From: Terriglobales bacterium
GTDB lineage: Bacteria > Acidobacteriota > Terriglobia > Terriglobales > Acidobacteriaceae
DNA: 63,508 nt
Direction of reading: 5' to 3'
NCBI GenBank assembly: GCA_025936825.1
Contig: JAICSO010000023.1
Span: 1 to 63,508, forward strand
Of the stretch, positions 17,236 to 24,653 are shown one piece after another (within the stretch, counting starts at the first letter, position 1; every line of letters begins with the position of its first letter). Both the position numbers and the translations under genes were made by a program. The notes below the pieces were generated by a model. That model was given only the letters and a program-made list of their open reading frames with translations. It had not been told where the DNA came from and did not search any database.

Positions 17236-17895
17236 TCAAGCCTCCGCCTGGCTTTTTCTTCCCCTGCCTCCTCGTTTTCCCCATTCCGAAAGCCGTGTTT
17301 TGTGCTTGCCAGCGGTGGTTTGCCCGCCCTTCGACGCAATGCAGCGAGGACAAATCAGTTTTGAGCCTGTGTGTTGGGGACACATTGGCAGGAGGCATTT
17401 GACCGCCAACACCAGCTGGTCAGCCACTTCTTGGAGGAACTCAGCATGTCGTTCGGAATATTGATTCAATTGAGAACTGAGAATGATCATTACGCCCAGG
17501 CTCTCACCTCGCACGATCAGGGGCACGGCGCAGTATGATCGAAGCCCCTCTTCGATGTTGTGCTGCTCGATCTGGAATTCAAACTGCCTTCGAAGGTCGC
17601 GCCGCACAATTGGCTTCTGGTTCTGAAATACCCATCCGTGATGGCTGTCTTTGGGGTCCAACGACAGACCCACGTGATAATAGCTGCCCGGATGCTGCCC
17701 AATCGCCGCCGCCATTTTGAGCGATGCATCTTTGGGAGCATAAAGGCTTAAAGCTATTCGATCGAAGGACATCACCTTGTTCAGCGTTCTCGAGGTGCCC
17801 TGGAAGATTTCAGTCAGGTCGGGCTCGCTGATGACCGCTCGGTTGACTTCGCGTATCGTTCTGTAACGCTGTGCCGTTCGTAATGCCAGAGTCAT
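17236..17895 (-). CDS. GAF-domain protein with zinc-binding, GRKGG-type basic tail
   Basis: 219 residues. A GAF domain spans about residues 10-165 (L-T-E-I-F-Q-G-T, R-S-Y-C-A-V-P-L-I-V-R-G-E-S-L-G-V-M-I-I-L-S-S). The last 50 residues carry C-P-Q-H and C-P-R-C-I-A-S followed by a Lys/Arg/Gly-rich stretch. GAF domains bind small ligands or sense redox. The tail suggests metal and nucleic-acid binding, so this could be a ligand-responsive binder without any classic output domain. It is a paralogue of 41748-42416; the two align from end to end. Confidence 0.75.
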   Translation of the reverse strand: MTLALRTAQRYRTIREVNRAVISEPDLTEIFQGTSRTLNKVMSFDRIALSLYAPKDASLKMAAAIGQHPGSYYHVGLSLDPKDSHHGWVFQNQKPIVRRDLRRQFEFQIEQHNIEEGLRSYCAVPLIVRGESLGVMIILSSQLNQYSERHAEFLQEVADQLVLAVKCLLPMCPQHTGSKLICPRCIASKGGQTTAGKHKTRLSEWGKRGGRGRKSQAEA

Positions 17896-17960
17896 ATTCG
17901 TTCACGTACTACATGAAGTACACTGCTGCGCCCAGTTGTAGCATGTCTAGGGTTCACTTC

Positions 17961-17983
17961 AACAAGCCACCAGCTGGCTTGTT
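17961..17983. repeat. Perfect 9-bp inverted repeat
   Basis: AACAAGCCA (17961-17969) and TGGCTTGTT (17975-17983) are exact complements around a 5-base loop. No T-run follows. It lies in the 307-bp gap between the divergent GAF (minus) and GGDEF (plus) genes, so an operator is as likely as an RNA hairpin. The rest of that gap (17896-18202) shows nothing else. Confidence 0.45.
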
Positions 17984-18202
17984 ACGAAATCAGAACAAGC
18001 ACGACGAACATGAAAGACGTGGCTCTTACCAGGCGTAAGGCAATTCGCCACGAAGTATGCAGACTTATGTGCAAACCAACCAATCAAGGAAGTCGTCAGC
18101 TTGAAAACGTATATCGCTTTAATCGGGATGATGCGGTGATCATTACCTCAGTACCGATGCGCGCTCCTAACCCTGACGCATAAACTCTCTGGGAGTATCC
18201 TC

Positions 18203-19000
18203 ATGTTGAAGCATCCTGAAAGTACGGTCGCTCGTGTAAGCAAACAACTCTCCTCCCTGGAGAAGCGCGATTGGGAACTTTGGGCGATCGTTTCCCTCAC
18301 AGGGGTGTTGGTGAGCGCCGTTCTGCTCGCTGTCCTTTTCCGCGTCGCCTTTCAGGATGACACTGTCCATGTGGAGTTTACGGTATCCCGTCCGCTCGTC
18401 ATCGCGCTGTCAGTCTTGCTCGCACTCCTCAATACTTACCTCGTAACCAAACGCTTCGAGGTTCGTCGTTTGCGCGAGCAGTTGATCTCCAGCACCTTAC
18501 AAGCGCAGGCTATTGAGCAGCAGTCGTTCACCGATCCGCTTACCGAGATATACAACCGTCGCTCATTAGATGACATCGCAGGCCGGCTCATCAGCCATGC
18601 CCGGCGAAGGCACGCCCCCCTCACGTTTCTGATGGTCGACGCCGATAATTTTAAGCAGGTCAACACCCGCTTTGGGCACCTGACCGGTGATTACGTCTTA
18701 GCCGAGATTGCTGCAATCCTGCGAGCTTCGATCAGGGGCTCAGATGCGGCGATACGTTACGGAGGAGACGAGTTCTTGGTGTTGCTAGCGGATACGACTG
18801 CGATTGGCGCTCAAAATGTGATTGAACGGATTAAGAACGAGCTCCACAATTGGAACAATGCAGGACACCTCGACAGCTTCCAGATCAGCTTGAGCATCGG
18901 TTTGGCCGAGTGGCACGATGGAGACACCCTCGATGAGATGCTCGACGGGGCGGATCGCAGAATGTACGAGCACAAAAACGCCCATACGCCAGGGTCGTGA
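18203..19000 (+). CDS. Membrane-bound GGDEF protein (diguanylate cyclase)
   Basis: 265 residues. Two membrane helices (about residues 28-50 and 62-80) are followed by a full GGDEF domain with R-Y-G-G-D-E-F (active motif intact), D-A-D-N-F-K-Q-V-N and the C-terminal D-R-R-M-Y-E-H-K. It should make cyclic-di-GMP from two GTP at the inner membrane. No input domain beyond the helices is present. The PilZ-type protein at 14560-16143 is a possible local receptor. The last 55 codons and some 3' sequence have a degraded copy at 8646-8870. Confidence 0.9.
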   Translation: MLKHPESTVARVSKQLSSLEKRDWELWAIVSLTGVLVSAVLLAVLFRVAFQDDTVHVEFTVSRPLVIALSVLLALLNTYLVTKRFEVRRLREQLISSTLQAQAIEQQSFTDPLTEIYNRRSLDDIAGRLISHARRRHAPLTFLMVDADNFKQVNTRFGHLTGDYVLAEIAAILRASIRGSDAAIRYGGDEFLVLLADTTAIGAQNVIERIKNELHNWNNAGHLDSFQISLSIGLAEWHDGDTLDEMLDGADRRMYEHKNAHTPGS

Positions 19001-19060
19001 ACAACGCGCTCCCCCTGTCACTCGGCTCGCGGCGGGAATCCACAGCCATGATTGCCGGCT
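18835..19060 (+). repeat. Dispersed repeat copy 2 (see 8646-8870)
   Basis: Intact parental copy of the duplicated segment: the last part of the GGDEF gene plus about 60 bp behind its stop. It is inverted relative to copy 1. Confidence 0.75.
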
Positions 19061-20043
19061 CTCTGCTGCACGTCAAAACAAATTTGACTCGCCTTTGAAT
19101 GACAAACGCATGAGCCACGGTTGGCCAGCAACGCACTTGTTGGGACCATTCTGTTGTTATGATGCCCTGAGATGCTGACGACCATCCCTATCCGCCTCTT
19201 GGCCGGGCTCGGGGCCCTACTTCTCACCATGCTTTGAAAAGGGGGCGACCCGCCCCAATGAGCGGATCAGATTGTTGGTTCGGGACAATCGCCGCCTTTC
19301 GGGCTCGCGCTTTGTCAGTGATGCCGCTCACGTGGAAGAAATCCTGTGTAGTGAGTCGTCATGTGACCTCAAATTTCTATGCCAGATTCCTTCCATCGGT
19401 CATGCGTGCCTTCGACCAGTGCAAAAGCATTGCAAAAACGTTTATCCGATCTGAAACGTAAGGAAACACAACGTAAAATCTTATTGACTATGCGCATATT
19501 CACCGACTAACATCGCAAACCGCAAAACGCTTTTCGGACGCTCGTCAACACTTCGGGGGAGGGGTTGACGGGCGTTTTCCCTTTTTATGCAGCACCGCAA
19601 CGCTTCTGGAGGTGCTTGTGTCCACGAAATGGATTGGGATCGCCAGGTCTACGTTTGGGTAAGTATTTTCCGGAGGTTGCCTCCGATGAAGAACACCAAG
19701 TCACGGAACTCTGCCAGCCAGAGCCAGGCTGATACGAAGCAAATCATCCGTGTATGCGTCCTGCAGCCATTGGGGGGGAATGTTATGCGGAAGCTGGTGA
19801 GGGTCAACTAGTCGCATCCGGCGGAAAGGTACGAATGAAGTGCAGCTGATTGGGGACGCGACTGCCGACTACTCGGATGTGGAGATGCGTGCCGCCCTCG
19901 AAGTTAACCTCCCGAGCTTCGCCAATGCGGTGCCCACGAAAGAAGTGGTAGTGGCGATTTCCGTATTCATTCTTCCGAGAAAAGAGACTATCCCTGTGTT
20001 CCATGACGGAATCCCTTCTTGATCCGTTAGCATCGGAATCAGG
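19001..20043. other. 1-kb gap with few recognisable features
   Basis: Between the GGDEF and MFS genes. It holds the repeat tail (to about 19060), a possible 21-codon hydrophobic ORF (19172-19237, weak ribosome site), a GGGGCG/CGCCCC hairpin just behind it and the terminator-like hairpin 19538-19585. A 74-codon frame (19587-19811) has no family resemblance. No tRNA or known riboswitch pattern is seen. Confidence 0.4.
19538..19585 (+). terminator. Strong hairpin with T-rich tail, not next to a gene end
   Basis: ACGCTCGTCAAC (19538-19549) pairs with GTTGACGGGCGT (19564-19575) over 12 bp with one G-T pair, followed by TTTTCCCTTTTT. It has the form of a rho-independent terminator on the plus strand. 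The nearest upstream gene ends 540 bp earlier, so it may terminate a long GGDEF transcript or an unannotated small RNA. Confidence 0.5.
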
Positions 20044-21639
20044 ATGAAACACCCGTGCACCGAAGTATTCACCACAGCTGCAGTGCAGTCTCCCTGTGTA
20101 CCGGCCTCGCGACCGTGGGTGCTTGCAGCCACGATTCTCGGTTCGAGCATGGCGTTCATTGATAGCACGATCGTCAACGTGGCTATGCCTGCGCTGCAAT
20201 CCACGCTTCATGCGACCGTAGTGGACGTGCAATGGGTCATTGAATCGTACGGGCTGTTCCTTTCTGCCCTGATCCTGGTGGGCGGTGCTCTTGGAGATTC
20301 AGTTGGCCGTCGGGCGATGTTCCTGCTGGGTATAGTTGGTTTCGCACTCGCTTCCGTTGGCTGTGGTTTTTCTTCGACGATCAGAACTCTGTTGATATGG
20401 CGCTCAGTTCAGGGGATTGCCGCGGCTGCTCTGGTGCCGGGCAGTCTGGCTATCATCAGTGCATGCTTCGACGAACAATCCCGGGGCAAAGCAATCGGGA
20501 CGTGGGCCGGATTCACAACCATCACAACTGCTCTAGGTCCGGTCCTCGGAGGATGGTTGATTGAGCATGTTTCGTGGCACTGGATCTTCTTCATCAATGT
20601 TCCCCTCGCAGCACTTGCTCTCGTTATCTCTTTTTGGCACGTGCCTGAATCTCGCAATCCTGACTCACGGAGCATCGATTGGTTGGGTGCTTCAATTGCG
20701 ACAGTTGGCTTGGCGGCACTTATATACGGCTTTCTGTCGTCGTCGACTCTCGGATGGGTCCACTTTCGAGTAATCGCGAGCTTAATCTTCGGTGTGGGGG
20801 CGCTCGCCGTTTTCATACTTGTCGAAAAGAACGCAACGGCACCTATGGTGCCGCTCAAGCTATTTCAGGTCTCTACGTTCAGCGGCGCGAATCTGCTAAC
20901 GCTGTTTCTTTATGCCGCATTGGGAATCTTCTTCTTTATGTTTCCGCTGAACTTGATCCAGATTCAGAAGTACTCAGCAACCGCGACAGGTGCCGCTGCG
21001 CTTCCCATGATTTTGTTGATGTTCCTGTTATCGCGTTGGTCTGGAGGACTCATCAGCCGCTATGGTTCAAAGGTACCGCTCATCGTTGGACCGCTGATCG
21101 CTGCAGTTGGATTTCTCCTTTTTGCAGTGCCAGGAGTACGTGCGCAATATTGGATTGCCTTCTTTCCAGCTTTCGTTGTTTTGGGCGTCGGCATGGCCAT
21201 TACTGTCGCGCCTCTAACAACCGTTGTCATGAACTCTGTCGGGCCGGAACGGGCCGGCGCCGCATCTGGCATCAACAATGCCGTGGCCCGAGTTGCTGGA
21301 GTGTTGGCAGTGGCAGTGCTAGGCGCGCTCATGACAGCCGCTTTCGCTCACTCTTTGCGCCAGTCACTTGTCACTCTGAATTTGAATGCCGACATTGTTC
21401 GCCACCTCGATTCCAATCTGGCAATGCTCGGAAACCTAGATGCTCCGTCAGGCACGGATAAGGCAACTGCCTTGGCGATTCGTTCCAGAATTGCCGAAGC
21501 ATTCGTGTTCGGTTTCCGGCTGATCGCTGTACTCTGCGCGGTCCTCGCGATCGCGAGTGCGGTGGTGGCGCGGTGGAAGATGCCGTCCCACACATCTTCA
21601 AGCGTGCAGGATTTCAGGCGCGCTCAGGCTGCTGATTAA
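20044..21639 (+). CDS. DHA2-family MFS multidrug efflux pump (EmrB/QacA type)
   Basis: 531 residues with about 14 predicted membrane helices. Motif A between helices 2 and 3 reads G-A-L-G-D-S-V-G-R-R, and G-P-V-L-G-G-W-L-I-E-H-V-S-W-H-W-I-F-F-I-N-V-P is the DHA2 motif C region. It should export hydrophobic drugs or metabolites by proton antiport. There is no adjacent EmrA-like fusion protein or dedicated regulator. The start ATG at 20044 fits; the first 20 residues are polar. Confidence 0.9.
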   Translation: MKHPCTEVFTTAAVQSPCVPASRPWVLAATILGSSMAFIDSTIVNVAMPALQSTLHATVVDVQWVIESYGLFLSALILVGGALGDSVGRRAMFLLGIVGFALASVGCGFSSTIRTLLIWRSVQGIAAAALVPGSLAIISACFDEQSRGKAIGTWAGFTTITTALGPVLGGWLIEHVSWHWIFFINVPLAALALVISFWHVPESRNPDSRSIDWLGASIATVGLAALIYGFLSSSTLGWVHFRVIASLIFGVGALAVFILVEKNATAPMVPLKLFQVSTFSGANLLTLFLYAALGIFFFMFPLNLIQIQKYSATATGAAALPMILLMFLLSRWSGGLISRYGSKVPLIVGPLIAAVGFLLFAVPGVRAQYWIAFFPAFVVLGVGMAITVAPLTTVVMNSVGPERAGAASGINNAVARVAGVLAVAVLGALMTAAFAHSLRQSLVTLNLNADIVRHLDSNLAMLGNLDAPSGTDKATALAIRSRIAEAFVFGFRLIAVLCAVLAIASAVVARWKMPSHTSSSVQDFRRAQAAD

Positions 21640-21886
21640 CTGATGATGTGCGCTCTTAGTCGAACATCGGCGCTGGTCACAGAGTGGTCACAATAAATCG
21701 CCTGCTCCGACGAGTTATGTTGTTGATTGAAAACCTGAAAAGGCTGGCGTCGGCGGGAATCAAAACGGGTTCCTCCGCGCCGGCAGCGGCGGATTGGTTC
21801 ACGATGACAACGGAGATTCCAGTAGATCCAGGAGCGCTCATCAAAGATCCTAGATAAGGATCATCTAGGTCGCCGAACGGAATACC

Positions 21887-22354
21887 TTATCCTTCTGTCT
21901 CCGGACTCTTTAGCTTTTGCCGCAGATCCTTGAGGTCACTGCTGCGGCCTAGAGCTCCTTTGTTCGCGAGGAGGTGGTCCAGTGAAATAAAATGCACTGG
22001 AACACCGAAGAAAGTGCCTGCGACTCTTCTATTCCAGGCCTCCGGGAATTCCACGCCAGTGATCTCGGTAAGAATGTCGATGCGCACAGGAGCAATTCCG
22101 ATCTGGTAGACGACCTGGGTTCCAGAGAATGTGCTTGGTGTTATGCGATCATGATCGAGAGGGGCCCCGAACTTCCGAAGTGCTTCGACTACTCGGACGG
22201 AATTCTGGGCGGAATTGTGGACCCACACATCGAGGTCTTTGGTATAACGCGGCTCGCCGTACTTCATGACTGCGAAGCCACCCACAATCAAATATTCGAC
22301 CTCAAATTCGTTTAAGAGTTGTAGCAGTTCTTTGTAGTGTGGGTTTTCTGCCAT
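21887..22354 (-). CDS. Nucleotidyltransferase-fold protein
   Basis: 155 residues. L-I-V-G-G-F-A-V-M-K-Y-G, then R-Y-T-K-D-L-D-V-W-V, is the G-G plus D-x-D signature of stand-alone nucleotidyltransferase-like proteins (DUF6036 / AbiEii-like type). Such proteins often act in toxin-antitoxin-like pairs. It overlaps by 53 bp the small ORF 22302-22535, which should be its partner. The substrate is unknown. Confidence 0.75.
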   Translation of the reverse strand: MAENPHYKELLQLLNEFEVEYLIVGGFAVMKYGEPRYTKDLDVWVHNSAQNSVRVVEALRKFGAPLDHDRITPSTFSGTQVVYQIGIAPVRIDILTEITGVEFPEAWNRRVAGTFFGVPVHFISLDHLLANKGALGRSSDLKDLRQKLKSPETEG

Positions 22355-22535
22355 GGCTGACTTCCTCCGCTAGTTCCACCAGTTCCCATGCGGCGGCAAA
22401 GATGGCTTCATCGCCCTGGTCCTGCCAAAACTCAATGTCAAACGAACGGTCCGGGAACTCACGCTCCACTAGCCGCGTCTTCCATCCTGGTTTGTCGGCC
22501 GGGTTCATTTCCACGCTCTCGAATTTGGTCTTCAA
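22302..22535 (-). CDS. Small partner protein of the nucleotidyltransferase
   Basis: 77 residues with F-D-I-E-F-W-Q-D-Q-G-D-E-A-I-F-A-A-A-W-E-L-V-E in the middle, a helical segment. It overlaps the start of 21887-22354, the arrangement expected of a co-translated pair. By analogy with nucleotidyltransferase pairs it could be the antitoxin or a regulatory partner. No catalytic motif is present. Confidence 0.55.
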   Translation of the reverse strand: MKTKFESVEMNPADKPGWKTRLVEREFPDRSFDIEFWQDQGDEAIFAAAWELVELAEEVSHGRKPTLQRTATTLKRI

Positions 22536-23120
22536 CTTTCAGGATATCAGGCCAGATGGTTTGCCTTCTTGTCTTCCCTTACCCTGTAACCAACATGAGC
22601 GACAGTCGAAGGTCCGGGCCGTATTGCCGGAAACGAGAGGTACCGCGCTGATCAGCCGTTCGGGCTGGGATTTCGCATCTCCAGCGACTTCCAGCGCAGC
22701 CACTCACGCAGTGATCAAACTATCAAGCGGCCGCAAACCAGGTGTTTGATCTCTGGTAAGATTGCCACTCAAAGAGAAACGGTGCCAGGGGTGGCGCTCA
22801 GCTTTAAGCAGACGCGGTTGGTGTTGGCGAAGGAGTACAGTGCATCTACAACGGCTCAAGGAACGCCGCTGTACTAATCTCCCGCCATTGCCAGGATGGC
22901 GTTCGGCGTCAACGACTCGAGCGCCCGGCTTATTTCCTCGTCGATGTGCGCCTCGTCAACTCTGCTTTCCATGATGACGGGCCACAACGCTGGGGTATCT
23001 GCACCCGGAAACGGCGCCGATCAAAGCCGTCATCGATCGTCGCAATCAACAGAAACTCAAAGGCGCTGCGGTCCAAGAAGAGGGTCGCGAGCCACGGATC
23101 GAGGAGAAATACCTGATGTA
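22536..23120. other. Gap without intact gene
   Basis: About 585 bp without a convincing gene. A plus-strand frame ends at 23119-23121 with a charged tail (A-V-I-D-R-R-N-Q-Q-K-L-K then E-E-K-Y-L-M stop) and could be the end of a lost integrase, given the attachment-site-like DNA that follows, but the family cannot be confirmed. Confidence 0.3.
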
Positions 23121-23165
23121 AAAATCAGTTGCACAGCCACAAAAACAGCCACAGCAACTGATTTT
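23121..23165. repeat. 12-bp inverted repeat enclosing two ACAGCCACA direct repeats
   Basis: AAAATCAGTTGC (23121-23132) and GCAACTGATTTT (23154-23165) are exact complements. Between them ACAGCCACA occurs twice (23133-23141, 23145-23153) with a 12-bp period. The same 9-mer pair with the same period recurs at 23366-23386 on the other side of the tRNA fragment. This is the layout of arm-type integrase sites. Confidence 0.6.
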
Positions 23166-23198
23166 GTGGACAGCGGTCTCCCGAAGTGGTTCAAAATA

Positions 23199-23245
23199 TG
23201 GTGAGCGCGGAAGGAATCGAACCTTCAACCTACTGATTAAGAGAC
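23199..23245 (-). tRNA. tRNA-Lys(CUU) 3' half fragment (candidate attachment core)
   Basis: On the minus strand the sequence reads from the anticodon loop (CTCTTAA) through the T arm (GAAGG-TTCGATT-CCTTC) and the 3' acceptor strand to CCA (23201-23199). The 5' half is missing: the bases before the loop do not complete the anticodon stem. Loss of homology exactly at the anticodon loop is the signature of a tyrosine-integrase attachment site in a tRNA gene. It is not a functional tRNA. Confidence 0.75.
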
Positions 23246-23365
23246 ACGCCAATCCACAAGTTCAGATCGTACATTAACTCACGATTAACCATTAGCTTAC
23301 ACAAGTCTTGCGCGCACAGAGAACCATTCGTAAGTGCTTGAAATGCTGTCGACATTTACCAGCGT

Positions 23366-23386
23366 ACAGCCACAATCACAGCCACA
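23366..23386. repeat. Second pair of ACAGCCACA direct repeats
   Basis: ACAGCCACA at 23366-23374 and 23378-23386, period 12 bp, same orientation as the pair at 23133/23145. The two pairs flank the tRNA-Lys fragment at similar distances. Confidence 0.55.
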
Positions 23387-23412
23387 ATTCTACCCGGACT
23401 GATCTGCGATCC

Positions 23413-23798
23413 GTCTTCATCCTCTTACACCTGGATCTTGCCTACCACGAGGCCATCAGCAAGGGACGGATGAACAGTTGGGATGATCTGAGAGAAGCCA
23501 TCGTGGTGGGAGCCGTCAAACGTCTCCGCCCTAAGGTGATGACGGTGGCCTGCATGCTGTTCGGTCTGCTGCCAATCATGTGGTCTGTCGGTACTGGTGG
23601 TGACGTGATGAAGCGCATCGCTACCCCCATGATCGGCGGGATCATTACCTCGTTTCTGATGGAACTCATTATTTATCCGCCAGTCTTCGCAATCTGGAAA
23701 TGGAATTTCGAACTAAAGGCGCAACTGAAACAGCAAGGGCCCAAGCCCCTTGAACCAACAAACATACAGGAGCCGGTTCATGCTGGACGCGGCAACGA
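23413..23798 (+). pseudogene. C-terminal fragment of a CusA/CzcA-type RND metal efflux pump
   Basis: The frame reads L-H-L-D-L-A-Y, W-D-D-L-R-E-A-I-V-V-G-A-V-K-R-L-R-P-K-V-M-T-V, G-L-L-P-I-M-W-S and M-I-G-G-I-I-T-S-F, the last cytoplasmic loop and final helices of heavy-metal RND pumps. About 900 upstream residues are missing, and the frame continues into unrelated methyltransferase-like sequence, so it is a chimeric remnant. Together with the CopB-type ATPase remnant it points to a lost copper-resistance region. Confidence 0.75.
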
Positions 23799-23932
23799 CC
23801 TCCCATACGCCGTGGCGAGCTTTGACCGTGTCTTCTCGTCTTTCATGTTCCACCACTTGCCGCCCGACGAAAAGGCAGAACGCTAAGTGCGTCCGGCGCG
23901 TCCTCAAGTCTGGCGGTGAGGATGGGATGAGA
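23799..23932 (+). pseudogene. SAM-dependent methyltransferase fragment
   Basis: The in-frame continuation after the RND remnant reads L-P-Y-A-V-A-S-F-D-R-V-F-S-S-F-M-F-H-H-L-P, and a shifted frame continues R-R-V-L-K-S-G-G. This is the motif II to III stretch of class I methyltransferases (D-x-V-x-S-S-x-x-x-H-H-L then R-V-L-K-P-G-G). Fewer than 50 residues remain and the frame is broken. Confidence 0.55.
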
Positions 23933-24515
23933 ACAACAAAGGATGACCGCCGTGTACGATGGACAGAACAACTCCTCCGCACGGCCTTGGTGTCCTTGAT
24001 TGAGGAGAGGGGCTTTGAAGCACTCACGTGCAGGACATCATTGATCGCGCGAACGTTGGCCGCGCCACATTGTACGCCCACTTCGACAACAAGGAAGACT
24101 TCCTAGTCAGTGGTTTCGACGGGCTGCGTGCCGCGCTGAAAGAGCTCCAACGCCAGGCGCAAATGCAGGCGACGAGGTCGGACGAACAGTTATTCGCGTT
24201 CAGTCACGAGATGTTTGCGCACATCGCAGAGTATAGAAAGGTGTTTCGAGCCATGGTGGGTACGACGTAGCGGTGCACTGGTCCAGCAATTATTGCAGAA
24301 ATCGTGGTGGATCTCGTGCGCGACGATCTCAAGGATACGGTGGGACGACGCGACGACGGCTCGGTCCCTGCCGAAGCGGTTTTCCAATTCGTTACCGGCG
24401 GCTTCTTTAGTCTGGCAATGTTGTAGGCCTCTGGGAAACTCTCGCTTTCCGTGGACGAAGTCAACGCACTCTTTCGCAGGCTCGCCATGCCGGCTGTGAA
24501 AGCAGCGCTGCGCTA
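23926..24515 (+). pseudogene. TetR-family regulator, broken by frameshifts and a stop
   Basis: From the ATG at 23926 the frame starts like a TetR regulator (L-L-R-T-A-L-V-S-L-I-E-E-R-G-F-E-A-L-T). A one-base shift near 24027 moves the rest of the HTH (Q-D-I-I-D-R-A-N-V-G-R-A-T-L-Y-A-H-F) to another frame. A second break near 24265 and an in-frame TAG near 24425 interrupt the ligand-binding part, which ends S-V-D-E-V-N-A-L-F-R-R-L near 24515. With three lesions it cannot be active. Confidence 0.75.
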
Positions 24516-24653
24516 AACCGGCTCGGGAGGATTTCCGCTTCCAACTTTGGGCACCCGAACAAAGCGGGCATTCCGCAGCAATCGCAGTTCTCAATTGACT
24601 TTGAGTTTTGAGGCGTTCCAGCAGCATCTCAAAATAGGGGCACGGAGACCGCA

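Noticed and set aside
19172-19237. 21-codon hydrophobic ORF (possible toxin or microprotein)
   Set aside because: Weak ribosome site and no partner or antisense RNA visible; it could be chance.
19580-19840. Cyclic-di-GMP riboswitch ahead of the MFS gene
   Set aside because: The conserved GEMM core sequences and paired stems are not seen.
23020-23121. Integrase C-terminus before the tRNA fragment
   Set aside because: Only about 34 charged residues, with no catalytic His or Tyr motif, so the family cannot be claimed.
23121-23386. ACAGCCACA repeats as a CRISPR array
   Set aside because: Only four copies of a 9-mer in two pairs with 3-bp gaps; no 25-40 bp repeats, spacers or cas genes.
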